Source of the DNA: Meloidogyne chitwoodi
Taxonomy: Eukaryota; Nematoda; Chromadorea; Rhabditida; Meloidogynidae
Reading direction: 5' to 3'
NCBI GenBank assembly: GCA_015183035.1
Contig: JACZZP010000013.1
Location: 558,001 to 622,000 of the forward strand
DNA length: 64,000 nucleotides
A model generated the notes under the pieces. It ran no database searches. It was not told the DNA's origin and saw nothing but the letters and a program-made list of their open reading frames with translations. A program made the translations under genes and the position numbers. Positions 35,015 through 45,987 of this stretch are shown piece after piece. How positions within the stretch are numbered: the first letter of the stretch is position 1; every line of letters starts with the position of its first letter.

Positions 35015-35191
35015 AAGAATAAAAGGAAAATGAGAAAAAAAATGGAAAATAATAACCAATTTTTAAAATTAAAAAATATTTTAATCGAAAAATGTCCTAA
35101 AATGAATTAATTTCTCATTAAAATTTTTTTCAATAAATCCCCCCGATCTATTATTATCTTTCTTTTACTAATAAAATTTATATATTTTTGT

Positions 35192-36242
35192 CTAAAAATA
35201 AATTTTATTAAAAAACCTTTTAAAGTCAATGTAAGCAAAGCTTGTTATAGCCACACGGTCAGGTGACCCAACTATTGGTTGAGCATCCAAACAAGAAATT
35301 ACACGTATTCCAAGAAACCATTTCCCAGGTGTACAACCATTCGGAATGTTATTAATGCCAAAAGTTAAACATAGAGCCTAAAATTGTTCTTTCTTTTTTT
35401 AATATTTAAAAAAGATTCCAAAAAAACTATTTTTCAATTTAATAAATAAACCTCAATAACAGCAGCAAGTAATTTACATACTAATTCAATACTAAAAAGT
35501 CCTTGTGTAACGTCAATCAAAGTTTGAAGATCTGCATGAGCGGAGAGAATACTTTCAAATTGATCCAATTCACTAAAAATATTTAAATATTTATAATTTT
35601 ATTTTAATTAATAAAATACATTAAATCAGCCTCCACAAGTAAAAAAACAAGCACAAGCTTAAAAATAAATAAAATTATTGAATCTATTGCCTCAGCAGCA
35701 ATTCGGCGAAGAAGAGAAGGAATTTCAAATTGTTGTATAATTATTGTTTGAGGCTTTTTAATTATTTTTAAATAGAATAAAATTAAAAAATAATAATACA
35801 ATTCCTGGTGTTGCTCCAGCTGTACGAAAAAGTCTTGTGAGATTAAGTCGAATTGTTGTCCTTCTCGGAGAGAATTGAGAAAGCGACTGAATTTCGTATT
35901 TAAAAGAAAAAATATTTGAAATTTTTAAAGCTATTTATGACCTTAATTTTAAATAAAAACCTGTTGCTGTTGCATAAACATGGCTGCTTGTTGTTGTTGT
36001 AAAAAAGAATTAGTCCAAAATGTAGACATCATTTGTTGATAAGCAACACAACTACGAAAAGATTGAGACCATTTATTTACCTTTTTAATTAAAATAATAA
36101 CTTTAGAAAAATTAAAAAAAACCTCTTGAACATAAGCTGCAGCAGAACCATAATCTTTTTTTACTTCATTATCTAATCTAAATAATGGTGGTAGTTCTTT
36201 ATTGTTATTTAACTCTTTTTTATGATGCAATGAAGAGGACAT
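35192..36242 (-). CDS. fam8a1: FAM8A1-like RDD-domain membrane protein
   Basis: Six exons (36242-36123, 36080-35961, 35886-35800, 35753-35620, 35572-35452, 35377-35192) join in phase to 255 residues. The N-terminal half is cytosolic and Gln-rich (YQQMMSTFWTNSFLQQQQ). The RDD domain starts IPSLLRRIAAEAIDSII, with hydrophobic helix LFIFKLVLVFLLV, and continues to NNIPNGCTPGKWFLGIRVIS. FAM8A1 is a cofactor of the HRD1 ubiquitin ligase in ER-associated degradation. The model stops after AYIDFKR in intron-like sequence, short of the last membrane segments expected of an RDD protein. An alternative splice (AG at 35192, continuing to about 35107) adds some 30 unrelated residues. A start four codons upstream (36254) is also possible. 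Confidence 0.75.
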
Positions 36243-36349
36243 TTTAATTAACAATAGATAAATTTAATTGTAAATTTTCTGTTAAAAAAAGAGTGAATCA
36301 CTATTGATGATGTGTCCTATGACTGTTTATTAAACCAAGTATGTAACTA

Positions 36350-36590
36350 TTTTTTAGTTTTTTCGACAGATATTTTTGTTGTTTGTACATTTGTTAACTT
36401 CTGAACATTTTGTACATTCTTTCGTTTAGTCATTTTGTAATTTTTGAACGTTTGGACATTTTGTCCATTTTTCCAATTTTCTAAATTTTGGACATTTGAA
36501 CATTTTTATAATTGTTATTGTTTACACATTTAAACTGTTTTTTTCGAATTTTTTCAATTTACAAGTTATTTTTTTCAGTTTATTTTTGTT
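36350..36590. repeat. TTTGTACATTTT / GGACATTTTG short repeats upstream of UBR7
   Basis: Variants of GNACATTTTG(T)A recur about eight times (GTACATTTG, GAACATTTTGTACATT, GGACATTTTGTCC) in the divergent interval between FAM8A1 and UBR7. GGACATTTTGTCC is nearly palindromic. Confidence 0.5.
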
Positions 36591-36598
36591 TTTAACAG
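36584..36598 (+). promoter_or_regulatory. Likely trans-splice acceptor before UBR7
   Basis: A pyrimidine tract ends in TTTTTAACAG at 36598, 19 bases before the start codon, with no donor in the interval. This fits a spliced-leader acceptor. A second TTTTTTCAG ends at 36578. Confidence 0.4.
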
Positions 36599-36617
36599 AT
36601 TAAAAAGGGATAATTTA

Positions 36618-38371
36618 ATGGGAGAACTAAAAGATAATTTAGTTGAAAGTATTGTCGAGGATTTAGTGACTAAAATTTGTTTAGAAGAAGCAGAAGAAGA
36701 TGTAGAACAAAATAAACAACAACAAAAGACTAGTAGTAGCAGTAATAAACAGGTAATAGAAGAAGAATGTCTTCATGTTCATGTTGGAGAAATTGTTAGT
36801 GATGCTATTTCATTAGCTTTAGAGGATTTTGTTGATGAAGAACATGAACGAGCAAAACAGGCAGAAGCTTTATTGGGTGGATGTTTGGATTTGGTTTGCA
36901 CTTATCCTGAGGTTTTTTTTGAAATTTTTGATCTTAAATATTTGGATAATTTTTTTTGTTAATTTTCTCAATAATTTGAAAAATTGGTAAATATTGGAGG
37001 GTAGGATTTGATCCCCCGTCTTTTCATTGTCTTCAAACTTTTAATCCGTTGCTTTACCACTAAACCAACGTTTCAAAATCTTTTTTCACTTTTTAAGGGT
37101 TATAAGCTACGTCAACCTCTTTATTCGTGCAAAACATGTTCTGCACAAAATGATGGTCAATTAGCTGGTATTTGTTATGCTTGTAGTGAAAATTGCCATG
37201 AAGGACATGATCTTGTTGAATTATATACAAAACGTAATTTCTGTTGTGATTGTGGAAATTCAAAATTTGCAAAGTCTAGTCGGTGCAAACTTTTTGAGGT
37301 TTTATTTAAAATAAACATAATTGAGGATTTATTTTTAAATTGGACGGGATGTACTTTTGACGTTTTGTAAATGTTTATTTCATTTTAAAGGAAAAAGATT
37401 CTCTCAATCAACGCAATATTTACAATGACAACTTTAAAGGAATTTTCTGTGTTTGTAAGAAACCTTATCCACCAGAGATTAATGAAGACGAGGAAGAAAA
37501 AAATGAAGATTTATTTGAGGACATGATTCAATGTCAAATTTGTGAGGATTGGTTTCACCCTTCGGTTAGATTTTTTAAAAATTATTTTTTTAATAAACTC
37601 AAATTTTCAAAGCATGCGATTTCTGACATTACTGAACGCTCAAAACTTGATAGAGAAAGAGAAGAAGAAGAAGATGGGGGTTTTTGCTTTGTTTGTGCTC
37701 TTTGCATTCAGCGACTTCCATGGCTAGTTTATTATCGTAATAAACTTGAAGAGGTTGAAAATCAACAAAATTGTTGTAAATTGGAAAAATTAAAAAAATC
37801 TTGTTCAAATGGAGTAAAAATAGAAAATGATGCTTTTTGTTTTGCAATTAATTGGCGTGATCATCTCTGTCGTTGCAAAGAATGCAAGGTTTTTATTTAA
37901 ATTCTTCTGATTTTGCTTATTTTTTAAAAAGATTTTATATGAAGACACAGACTGCCAATATCTTATTGATCCTGAAGACACAATTGAATTTTTTGAACAA
38001 CAAAATCGTGAACGAATGGCTGCCAAATATAATACCCAAGACGATAAACGTAAGAAAATGGAGCAGTCCGAGGATGTACAATTGCAACGAGAATTAGCTT
38101 TAAAAATGCGTTCAGGTTTTTTTTAATGATTAAATTTTTTTATTTTTTTTTTAATTAAGGAATTGAACAAATGAAGCGTCATTGTGTCACATTTTTCGCT
38201 AAACGATCAGCAGATAAGCGAAGCAGTGAAGCAGCTGTAATTACAAAGGAGGATGTTGCTGATTGTTTTAATGAATTAATGGTTAAAAGGCAGCGTCTTA
38301 TGGAAGAAAAAGATGAAATGAAAGGAAAAGAATATGCCTGGACTGGAGTATATTTTTTTAATATTTTTTAA
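36618..38371 (+). CDS. ubr7: UBR7, UBR-box and PHD-finger E3 ligase
   Basis: Six exons (36618-36911, 37098-37298, 37391-37564, 37613-37888, 37932-38115, 38160 onward) join in phase to about 440 residues. After an acidic leader the UBR box reads CKTCSAQNDGQLAGICYACS, then CHEGHDLVELYTKRNFCCDCG. A PHD-type finger follows (FCVCKKPYPP, then MIQCQICEDWFHPS and later CFVCALCIQ). The C-terminal NWRDHLCRCKECK is the signature of UBR7. UBR7 ubiquitylates histone H2B in mammals. The 3' end is ambiguous: reading through gives a stop at 38371, while splicing at 38348 joins directly to a TGA. Intron 1 contains a tRNA-like sequence. The leader is longer than in vertebrate UBR7. Confidence 0.9.
36993..37070 (-). 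repeat. tRNA-like sequence in a UBR7 intron (antisense)
   Basis: On the minus strand CGTTGGTTTAGTGGTAAAGC is a good A box and GGGGGATCAAATCCTACCC a B-box/T-arm analogue. The middle is A-rich and too long. It lies in intron 1 (36912-37097) of UBR7, antisense to the gene. Confidence 0.5.
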
Positions 38372-38749
38372 ATATTTTTTTTTTAATTTTTAGTGAGACA
38401 GAGGAGATGTTTCTTTCAGAAAAGATTTTTTTGGATCAATACGGACTAGCTTGAACAAAATAAAATTAAGCGGGAATCTCTGTATTATTTTCTGTCGACT
38501 TTACTAATTATAAGAAAAGTTTTTTTTCCACTTTTTAAAAAATTTATTATTTAATTATTTTGGTTAAAAGTCCAAAATATAAAAAGCTTTCTTCATTTCA
38601 TGTATCACACTTTTTGTTATTTATTCCGGTATTTTCATTGTAATAAATTTAATATAATTTTTTGAACTTTTGTTTATTAATTAAAATATTTTTTTAAATA
38701 CTTTGAAATTTAATTTTAAATTTAAATATTTAAAGTTGCTTGAATAATA
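38372..38749. other. UBR7-FCF1 gap
   Basis: About 380 bases between two genes on the same strand. Includes the possible last UBR7 exon near 38394-38450 and AT-rich sequence. Short enough for an operon but longer than the usual nematode spacing. Confidence 0.4.
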
Positions 38750-40025
38750 ATGGGTCGACTGAAGAAAACACAAAAATTTAGCAATAAACTTCAACGACTG
38801 ATAAAACCAACAGATGATAGAATGTTTGTTTAATTTTTTTAGATTATTATTTTGGGGTTTTTGACTCTGGGTTTGTCGTTTTTTGAGGGTTCAATAATTT
38901 CTAATAAGTTTTTAATTTAATTAAAATTTGCCCTAGAAATTGCGTCAATTTTGTTAAGGAGAAATATTTGATTTCTCGTTATTCAGAGGACTGGGTTTGA
39001 GACCCACTGATAGACAAATTTTATTTAAAAAATAATTTGACTTAATCTCTACTATTTGAACTTCTAAAATTCTTAAAAATAAATTTTATATTTTCTTTTT
39101 AAATTTTAGTAAAGAAGAACTTCGTGTTGTTCGACCTAAAAAAGAGGATGAACAAGAATTAAAAGTCAAAGAAGCGTAAGAAATTTTAAATTTTAATTTT
39201 TTTAAAAATATTTTTTTAGTCCACGTATTTCTTCAGCAATGTTTTTAAAATATAATACACAATTGGGACCTCCATTTCATGTTATTGTTGATACAAATTT
39301 TGTCAATTTTAGCATAAAAAATCGAATAGATATAATGAAGGGATTTATGGACTGTCTTTTTGCAAAAGGTTTTTTTGTTAATTCAAAGTATTTTTATTTA
39401 ATTTTAAATTTAAGTAATTCCTTATATTCCTGATTGTGTTCTTGGAGAATTGGAAAAGCAAGGACGTCGATTCAAATTAGCTTTGAAGATAATTAAAGAT
39501 CAACGATTTCAAAGACTTGCTTGTTCTCATAAAGGAATTTATGCTGATGACTGTATTGTTCAGAGAATTACACAGGTTTTTTAATAAATTAATTTTAAAT
39601 TAAATCGGAGAGCAATCTTATAATTTTATTATTATACTCTGAGATTGGTTAGACTTGATTTTACTATAAATGTTTACATTTATTGGGGAATCTTTTTTTA
39701 AAGAAATATTTCTGACTTAGGGAGTTCAAAGTCTCTTAAACTATTTTAAATGTATGTGATAAGATTAAGATTCTTCATATTAAATAATTTATTTATTTAT
39801 TTAAAATTAACAATTTATTTATCTCTTTTTTAAAGCATAAATGCTATATTGTCGCTACTTGTGACAGAGACTTGAGAATGCGTATACGTAAAATTCCAGG
39901 AGTTCCAATTATGTATATTCGTGATCATCGTTATACAATTGAACGAATGCCAGGTTTTTTTTAATATTTTTATTTTTTTAATTAAAAATCATTTTTTAGA
40001 TGCTTACGGTGCCCCTAAATTGTAA
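38750..40025 (+). CDS. fcf1: rRNA-processing factor FCF1 (PIN domain)
   Basis: Six exons (38750-38823, 39110-39175, 39220-39368, 39415-39575, 39836-39953, 40000-40025) join in phase to 197 residues, the length of FCF1 in other animals. It starts [10 protein letters not shown], as FCF1 does. The PIN domain carries [74 protein letters not shown] and the end [15 protein letters not shown]1/Utp24 is the endonuclease of early 18S pre-rRNA cleavage; the acidic residues of the PIN centre (VDTN, GELE, DD, CDRD) are present. Highly conserved and certain. The first intron has a weak tRNA-like sequence. Confidence 0.97.
38945..39012 (+). repeat. Weak tRNA-like sequence in FCF1 intron 1
   Basis: ACTGGGTTTGAGACCCACT resembles a T arm (B-box variant), and GTTAAGGAGAAATATTTG lies where an A box would be. 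Poorer than the other copies in the window. Confidence 0.3.
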
Positions 40026-40631
40026 TAAGTAAAATATAAATTTACACAAGTTGTTTTTTTTTGTTTTTAAAATTTAAAATATAACAATAAATATTTAAAA
40101 TTGTTTAAAAAATGAGAATTTAAATAAATAATTATATTTAATGATGACTTGACCTTTTTCTATTTTTTGATTATTTTGAATATTGACTCTAAGCAAAAAA
40201 GAAAGAAAAAATAACTCTTATTGAGAATTAAAAAAGGTAAAAGGGAATATTACATTTTAAGTATTTTTATTTAAAAATGTTAGTATATGGGGCAAATAAA
40301 AAAGAAAGAAGGGTCAAATTTGCGGCATTAAAAATATGTGTTAGTCTTTTATTTTTAAATTTGATTGATTTAGTTTGAGAAAGAAAGAAGAAAAAGTAAG
40401 AGTATAAATTGCCTTTAAAAAGAAGACATTTTTTATTAGTTAAATAATTATTCCAATAAATAAATATTTTTGTGTTATTGGAAGAATCTGCGCCATTCTT
40501 TTCCCCACTTTTAGGAATAATTTATATTTTTAATTTAAAACTTTTTTTTTAACCCAAAAATTAATTAAATTTTTTTTTTCGAAAATACAAATTTTATTAA
40601 AATCTTTTTTTAATTAATTAAAATATAAAAA
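40026..40631. other. Intergenic FCF1 / RING-UBL
   Basis: 606 bases, AT-rich, no coding exon or repeat recognised; must hold the promoter or trans-splice site of the RING-UBL gene. Confidence 0.4.
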
Positions 40632-41989
40632 ATGGTTCATTGCAAACTTGGTCGTTGTTCAATTTGCAAAATTGAATTTTCGCGCATTGGAGCCATTTAT
40701 AAATTAAATTGTGATCACACGTATCATCAAAACTGCATTACTCGTTGGATTAGTGGGGTAAACAAAGTTTTAATTATCTTAAAATTAAAATGTATTTTAC
40801 AAACTTTTTTTCCGGAAAATACAATTGTTTTAATTATTTTACAAACTTTTTCGGAAAATACAAAATTTGTAAAACTTTCTTTTCTGTCAAGTTTTTACAA
40901 ATTGTAAAACTTGATTATTTAAAATTGTAATTTGAGCACAATAAACAAGTTTTTCAATTATAATTGGTTGAATTTTTACAAATTGTAAAATAAAAGTTTA
41001 ATTAAATATATTTTATAAGTTTTTTATTTTAAATATGATTTTTTAATTAATTTTACATTTTAGTCACAAACTTGTCCTCTATGTTATTCTCATGCTACTT
41101 TAAATGATATTAAAAAGTACCCAAACTTTGGCACTTTAGAGGAAACCAATGTTTCGGATGATGAAGGTAATATTTAAGCTTACAATTAGTTTTAAAACTC
41201 AAAAGATTAAAAAACGCTTACTGATTGCCAAAGTGAAATTAAAAATAAAAAAGAATAAATTAATTTTAATATTACAAAGGTGGCTCTGACGGTGGATTGA
41301 TGAATCAAAGTACGAATACACCGCAAAATCCGAATGTGAGTTAAACAATTGTCCAAAATAAATTATTTTTTGTAGCAAAATATGCAAATTATTGTGAGTG
41401 ATTTGGACAGTAAAAAGGTTGCTTTGCCTCCGTTAAAGGTAAAATGATTTTTAATTATAAAATTATTATTAAAATTATTTAAGCCAACTAGTACTGTTCT
41501 TCAAATGAAGAACAAACTTCGTGAAATTTGCGGAATTCGTGAGGAAGAGCAGCGTTTGGTTTGTAAAGTTTTCTTTTTATATTCTCTAAAATATTTTTAA
41601 TTTATTTTAAAATAATTTTTATTTATAATAAATATCTTTAATTTTAAAATATGTTTTTTAGATGTTTCGTGGTAAAAATCTTCAAGAAGATCAACGTAAG
41701 TTTTTATTTAACCCGAACTTTAATTTAAAAAAAGGAATTAGTTAAAGAAAAGCAAACTTGTAATTTCAAAACAAAGTTTATAATAAATAACCTTGCGCCG
41801 AAACATACTCGCACCGAACTGTACTTTACATTTACTTGTTTTTCTGGAAAAGACTTCCGGAAAAAATTTTAAAGAATTCTTCCAACTTTTTTAAATTTAG
41901 GTACTCTCAGCTTTTACAATATTACTGCCAATTGTGTCGTTCATTTGTTAATGCGTTTAAATGGCGGCGATGAAATATACAACAATTAA
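40632..41989 (+). CDS. RING-H2 finger fused to a C-terminal ubiquitin-like domain
   Basis: Seven exons (40632-40757, 41064-41166, 41280-41335, 41376-41438, 41484-41558, 41662-41695, 41901-41989) join in phase to 181 residues. Residues 9-49 form a complete RING-H2: C9-x2-C12, C27-x-H29-x2-H32-x2-C35, C46-x2-C49. A linker rich in Asn/Gly/Ser follows. Residues 98-175 are ubiquitin-like: MQIIVSDLDSKKVALPPL, MKNKLREICGIREEEQRLMF, RGKNLQEDQRTLSFYNIT and VVHLLMRLNGG. The frame then adds DEIYNN and stops. The Arg before the end corresponds to ubiquitin Arg72 and the Lys of RGK to Lys48. So a probable E3 carries a ubiquitin fold with Gly-Gly and a short tail, as in ubiquitin-like precursors. I know no named family with this order. 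Confidence 0.85.
40780..41000. repeat. ACAAATTGTAAAAC and CCGGAAAATACAA repeats in intron
   Basis: TTTTACAAATTGTAAAA-type units and two TTCGGAAAATACAA or CCGGAAAATACAA units occur in intron 1 of the RING-UBL gene. They resemble the oligo-repeats in the CRAL-TRIO and NCS introns. Confidence 0.45.
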
Positions 41990-42093
41990 TGAAAAGTTAA
42001 AATTGTTTTAATTTTCTATACTTTTGATTTAAAAAATATTTGTACTCAACAATTATTACTTTTATTTTTAAAAAACATTTTTTTTAATTTATT

Positions 42094-42230
42094 AAGGTTC
42101 AATACAATAAAGACTTCCGAGAACTTTTTAAAAATTATTTAAATTTTAATTTATTTTTATAAAATAAACAAGAAACACTAAAAAGAAAAGAAATTTTTTA
42201 ATTAAATTTAAATTTTGTATTGAACCTTAA
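42094..42230. repeat. Short inverted-repeat unit (AAGGTTCAATACAA ends)
   Basis: AAGGTTCAATACAA at the left and TTGTATTGAACCTT at the right are exact complements about 105 bases apart, with an AT-rich centre. Small MITE-like unit; target duplication not certain. Confidence 0.5.
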
Positions 42231-42497
42231 ATTTTTTTAGTCTATTAAAGACTAAAAAAAAAAACATTTTTTATTGTTATAATCTTTCTTAGAAATAAAA
42301 AATTTTTTACTCAAAATAAAATTAATCACAACACACAAATATACATTTGAAATACATATTATTATATTTTCTAACTTTTCTCCCAAAAGATGATATATCA
42401 GAAAATTAAATTTTTAGGTTTTTAAATTAGAAAATAAAAATTTTTTTATTTATTTATTTTGGTAAAAAATGTACACACAAAAATTATATATAATACT

Positions 42498-42586
42498 ATT
42501 TCTTCTAACACAAGCGCTGCGCTTTTATTTTTCAACCTCTTCGTAGGGTGTGCTTCCAATGGAGGTGCGCTTGTGTTAGAAGAAAT
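42498..42586. repeat. 20-base-pair perfect hairpin
   Basis: ATTTCTTCTAACACAAGCGC (42498-42517) and its exact complement (42567-42586) flank a 49-base, relatively GC-rich loop. Lies between convergent genes, 45 bases from the IP6K stop. Could be a small MITE or a structured transcript end. Confidence 0.6.
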
Positions 42587-42631
42587 ACATAAAGTCACAA
42601 ATATATATTTTTTCTTTCTCTTTCTTTTTAA

Positions 42632-45600
42632 TCATTTATTAGTAAAATAATCTTCTTTTTGAGGACAATTTGGAATACTTAAATTAATATTTATTTCAAT
42701 TTTATCAACATCTACAACAGAAAAATTATTTAATTGTTGTTGAAAAGTTGTAGAAGAAGAAGAAGAATTTGTTGTTATTTGTTCATTTTCTTCTTCATCT
42801 GGTTCACCCATCTCTGCCCCTGAGTCTGAGGTAAATCCCATACTACTAGAATTTATACTAGATTCATCATCTTCCATTTCATAAGACTAAAAATAATAAT
42901 TAAAAAATTAAATTAAATAATTTAAATATTAAATTAATTAATTAATTTAATAAAAATTAAATTAATTATATTTTTAATTAATTAATACCCCCAAAATTAA
43001 ATTTAATATATTTTTATTATATTTACAACTTGAAAATAAACTTAAGTAAATAATAAACCTTTATAAATTATAATATAATTACATAGTTTATTTAAAAGGC
43101 GGAATTTATTAAAAATTAGTTGAATTATTTAAAATAAAATAAAAATCAAGGTTTTTTATTTAGGAAGAAGGCAGAATTAAATTAATATAAAAATTAGTTT
43201 TTATTTTTCTTTAACTCTCTTTTCCTTGGGTTAATAAAATATTTAAATTAAATTAAATTACCCAATTGCTATTATCATTATCAGATAATGAAGGTACCAA
43301 ATTTTCTGTTGTTTCAATCAAAACATTACAAGAATTATTACAACTACCTTCTAATAATTTTCTTTTAAGTGAAGGTCTCTTAAGTTGTTGTAAATCATTA
43401 TTATAATTATTATTTATTAATTCTGGAATTACTTTTATAGAAGAAGAAGATATTATTATTGGTGGCGGTCTAAAATTTGTTTGAAGAAATATTCCAAGAA
43501 TATTAAGTAAAGTATCTATTCCAAGAATATAACCATCATCTACATCTTCGTATGATTTATCACCCAAAAATCCATTAAATGTGGAATGTGCAAAATCTGA
43601 AAAAATATAATTTTAAATAAAATAAATAACATTTTGTTTTAGATTTTTAAATATTTAAAAGAATTAATTATATTACACCTTTAGGTTAAAATTAAAAAAA
43701 AATTAATTTTGAATTGTATATTTTAGTAGAAAAAGAAAAATAATAAAATTGGTTTGATTAAAAATAGGCAAAAAAAATTAAAAAAAAGTAATAAAAAACA
43801 CGCTTTCCTTACCATAAACACTACCTCCTTTTTAAAACATTTTTTAAATTTAAAATTCATAAAAAAATAATTTTGCAATTTTCTTCTTTTTTACTAACAA
43901 AATAATCAATTGGGTAGCAGTGATTAATTTGAACTTTTTTTTAATTTTTTACCTATATTTTAATCAAAAACCAATTTTACAAAACTCTTTTTTAGACTAA
44001 AATTTGTTAATTTTTAATTAAATAAATAAAAATAATACCAATCATTTTAACAATTGTTCCTCCTCCTCTTTGTTCTACATTGCCACTACTACTACTACTA
44101 CCAATACTAATCTTTTCACCATCAAAGGCAATTAAAAGTGAACTTGAGAAAAATCGAAAACTCATAGCTTTAGACAATACTTTACGTAATTTTATTAATT
44201 CCTTCAATTTAAATTTTTAAAAAATTATTTTAATTAAAAAAAGAAAACCTCAATAATACGTCTCATTTTTCTTTTTCCAGCAATTTTAAAAAATTTTAAA
44301 AGAGCATCACAAAATTGAGAATGATCCATTCGTCTTCCTTCATATTTATTTACAAAACTAAATTTAAATAAATAAATATTTAAAAATTAAAAAAAAATAA
44401 AAACGTGAATTGATTAGATTGGCGATCATATATTTGCATTCCTACTAAACGTACACCAAATTTTGAACTTGTAGATTGACGGCTAAAAAATAAAATATAA
44501 AAATTAAACAAGTAAACTTTAAAAAAACAGTAGAGGAATTAATTTAAAAAATTTTATTTACGGGGAAATATTCGTCAGAATTTTAGTATTAATGGGTTGA
44601 AAGTCTGTAAGCTTTAAAGAGTCTTGGAGATTTTTTTGGAATTTTTTAGATAAAAATAAAGCAAAAAATAATAATAAATTCTTTAAAATAAATAAAATAT
44701 TATTTTTAGAGTAAAAATTGAAATTTTTAGCTCCAAAAATAATTAAAAAATTAAAAAAAAAACCATTTTTGCGTTTGAGTTAATTTCTTTTGCGCAGATG
44801 CATCATCTCCATGTTGTCTAGTTCCTTTAAAAAATTAAATAAATTAAAAAAATTAAAATTAAAAAATAAAACCCATTTTAAGGTCTATAACACAAGGTTT
44901 TGCAAACTGTGCTACCAAATCTTCCAAAACGATAAAATATTTATCAGTGCCTTTAAGTAAACGTTGAACAATCTGAAAAATTAAAAATAAATAAAATTGA
45001 GATTTTAGAGTAAAAATAAATAAAACATCTCATTAAAAAAGAATTTAATTAAAATAATTTTCATTAGACTCGAGTCTTACAATTAGATTAAAAATATAAA
45101 ATTTAGAGAATATTCAAAAATATAAATTAAAAAAATAAACCTTGCTTTGACACTGTCCTGCCCATTGATTACCTATTGGCTTTTCTGTCTCAACTTTTCC
45201 ACTTTTAAGACGAAATGTCATACAAGAAGAAAAGGGTGATGATGACGAAGATGAACAACTTTTATTATTATCAATTAATGTTTTTATTAAAGATAATTCT
45301 TCTTTTTCTTTTTGTTGTAGTTGTTGTGTAGATTGTTCTGTTCCAATAAATTGATTATTACAAGTTGAAAGCATTGGAAAAAATGTTGGATGACAATCAA
45401 CCAATGTTTCTGTACTTAAACTAACTAAATCACGTTCTTCTTCTTCTAATAGATTTGTAGCAGTTTTAGTAGCTAGTAAAGATGTTGTACTGTTGTTATT
45501 GCTGCATTGGACTTTAATACGTCCTAAAAATAAATTTTTAAAAAGAAAAAAATACGAAAATAAACCAGACCCGTAGTCAAGAATTATTTCAATTCTCTTT

Positions 45601-45987
45601 TATTACAAAATAAATTTAAAAAATTGATTAAAAAAAAAGAAAACAAACCACAAAATTTTGGAGTAAAAGGCTTAAACCTCTGATCCATTTGAAGATAAAA
45701 TTCATATTCACGTTGATTAAGTAGTTTACAAACATGCCCAAAAATTGATAGAATTCCCTATAAATTATTTAATTTAATTTAATAAAAAATAAATAAAAAT
45801 ACTTAAACTTAACCGAATATATAGTTGGCGGGAGGAAAAGCGCCTCCCCAAAATATATAACCAACAAACAGAAGGTTCCTTCAAAAATTTTTTTGTTTGT
45901 TTTTGGCAAGCTCAAAAATTAAAAAATTAAATTTAATTGACTTACAAAATGTCCTCCAACTTGATGTGGAAATCCTGATACTTCCAT
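42632..45987 (-). CDS. ip6k: Inositol hexakisphosphate kinase (IP6K)
   Basis: Ten exons (45987-45946, 45757-45649, 45523-45141, 44972-44873, 44824-44764, 44482-44405, 44357-44249, 44201-44039, 43596-43262, 42886-42632) join in phase to about 544 residues. Start MEVSGFPHQVGGHF and then FTPKFCG match the IP6K N-lobe. The catalytic motif PCVIDLKMGTRQHGDDAS is intact (PxxxDxKxG), followed by SSKFGVRLVGMQIY, MSFRFFSSSLLIAFDG, KMIDFAHSTFNGF and DDGYILGIDTLLNIL. IP6K makes the pyrophosphate inositol IP7. The Ser/Gln-rich insert after the N-lobe (exon 3) is usual for the family. The C-terminus is longer than in vertebrates: exon 10 adds an acidic Ser-rich tail. If exon 9 were last, the stop would be at 43253. 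Confidence 0.93.

Larger units (their letters stand above)
41990..42631. other. Convergent interval RING-UBL / IP6K with two inverted repeats
   Basis: 640 bases between two 3' ends. Holds an inverted-repeat unit at 42094-42230 (AAGGTTCAATACAA and complement) and a strong hairpin at 42498-42586. No coding exon. Confidence 0.6.
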
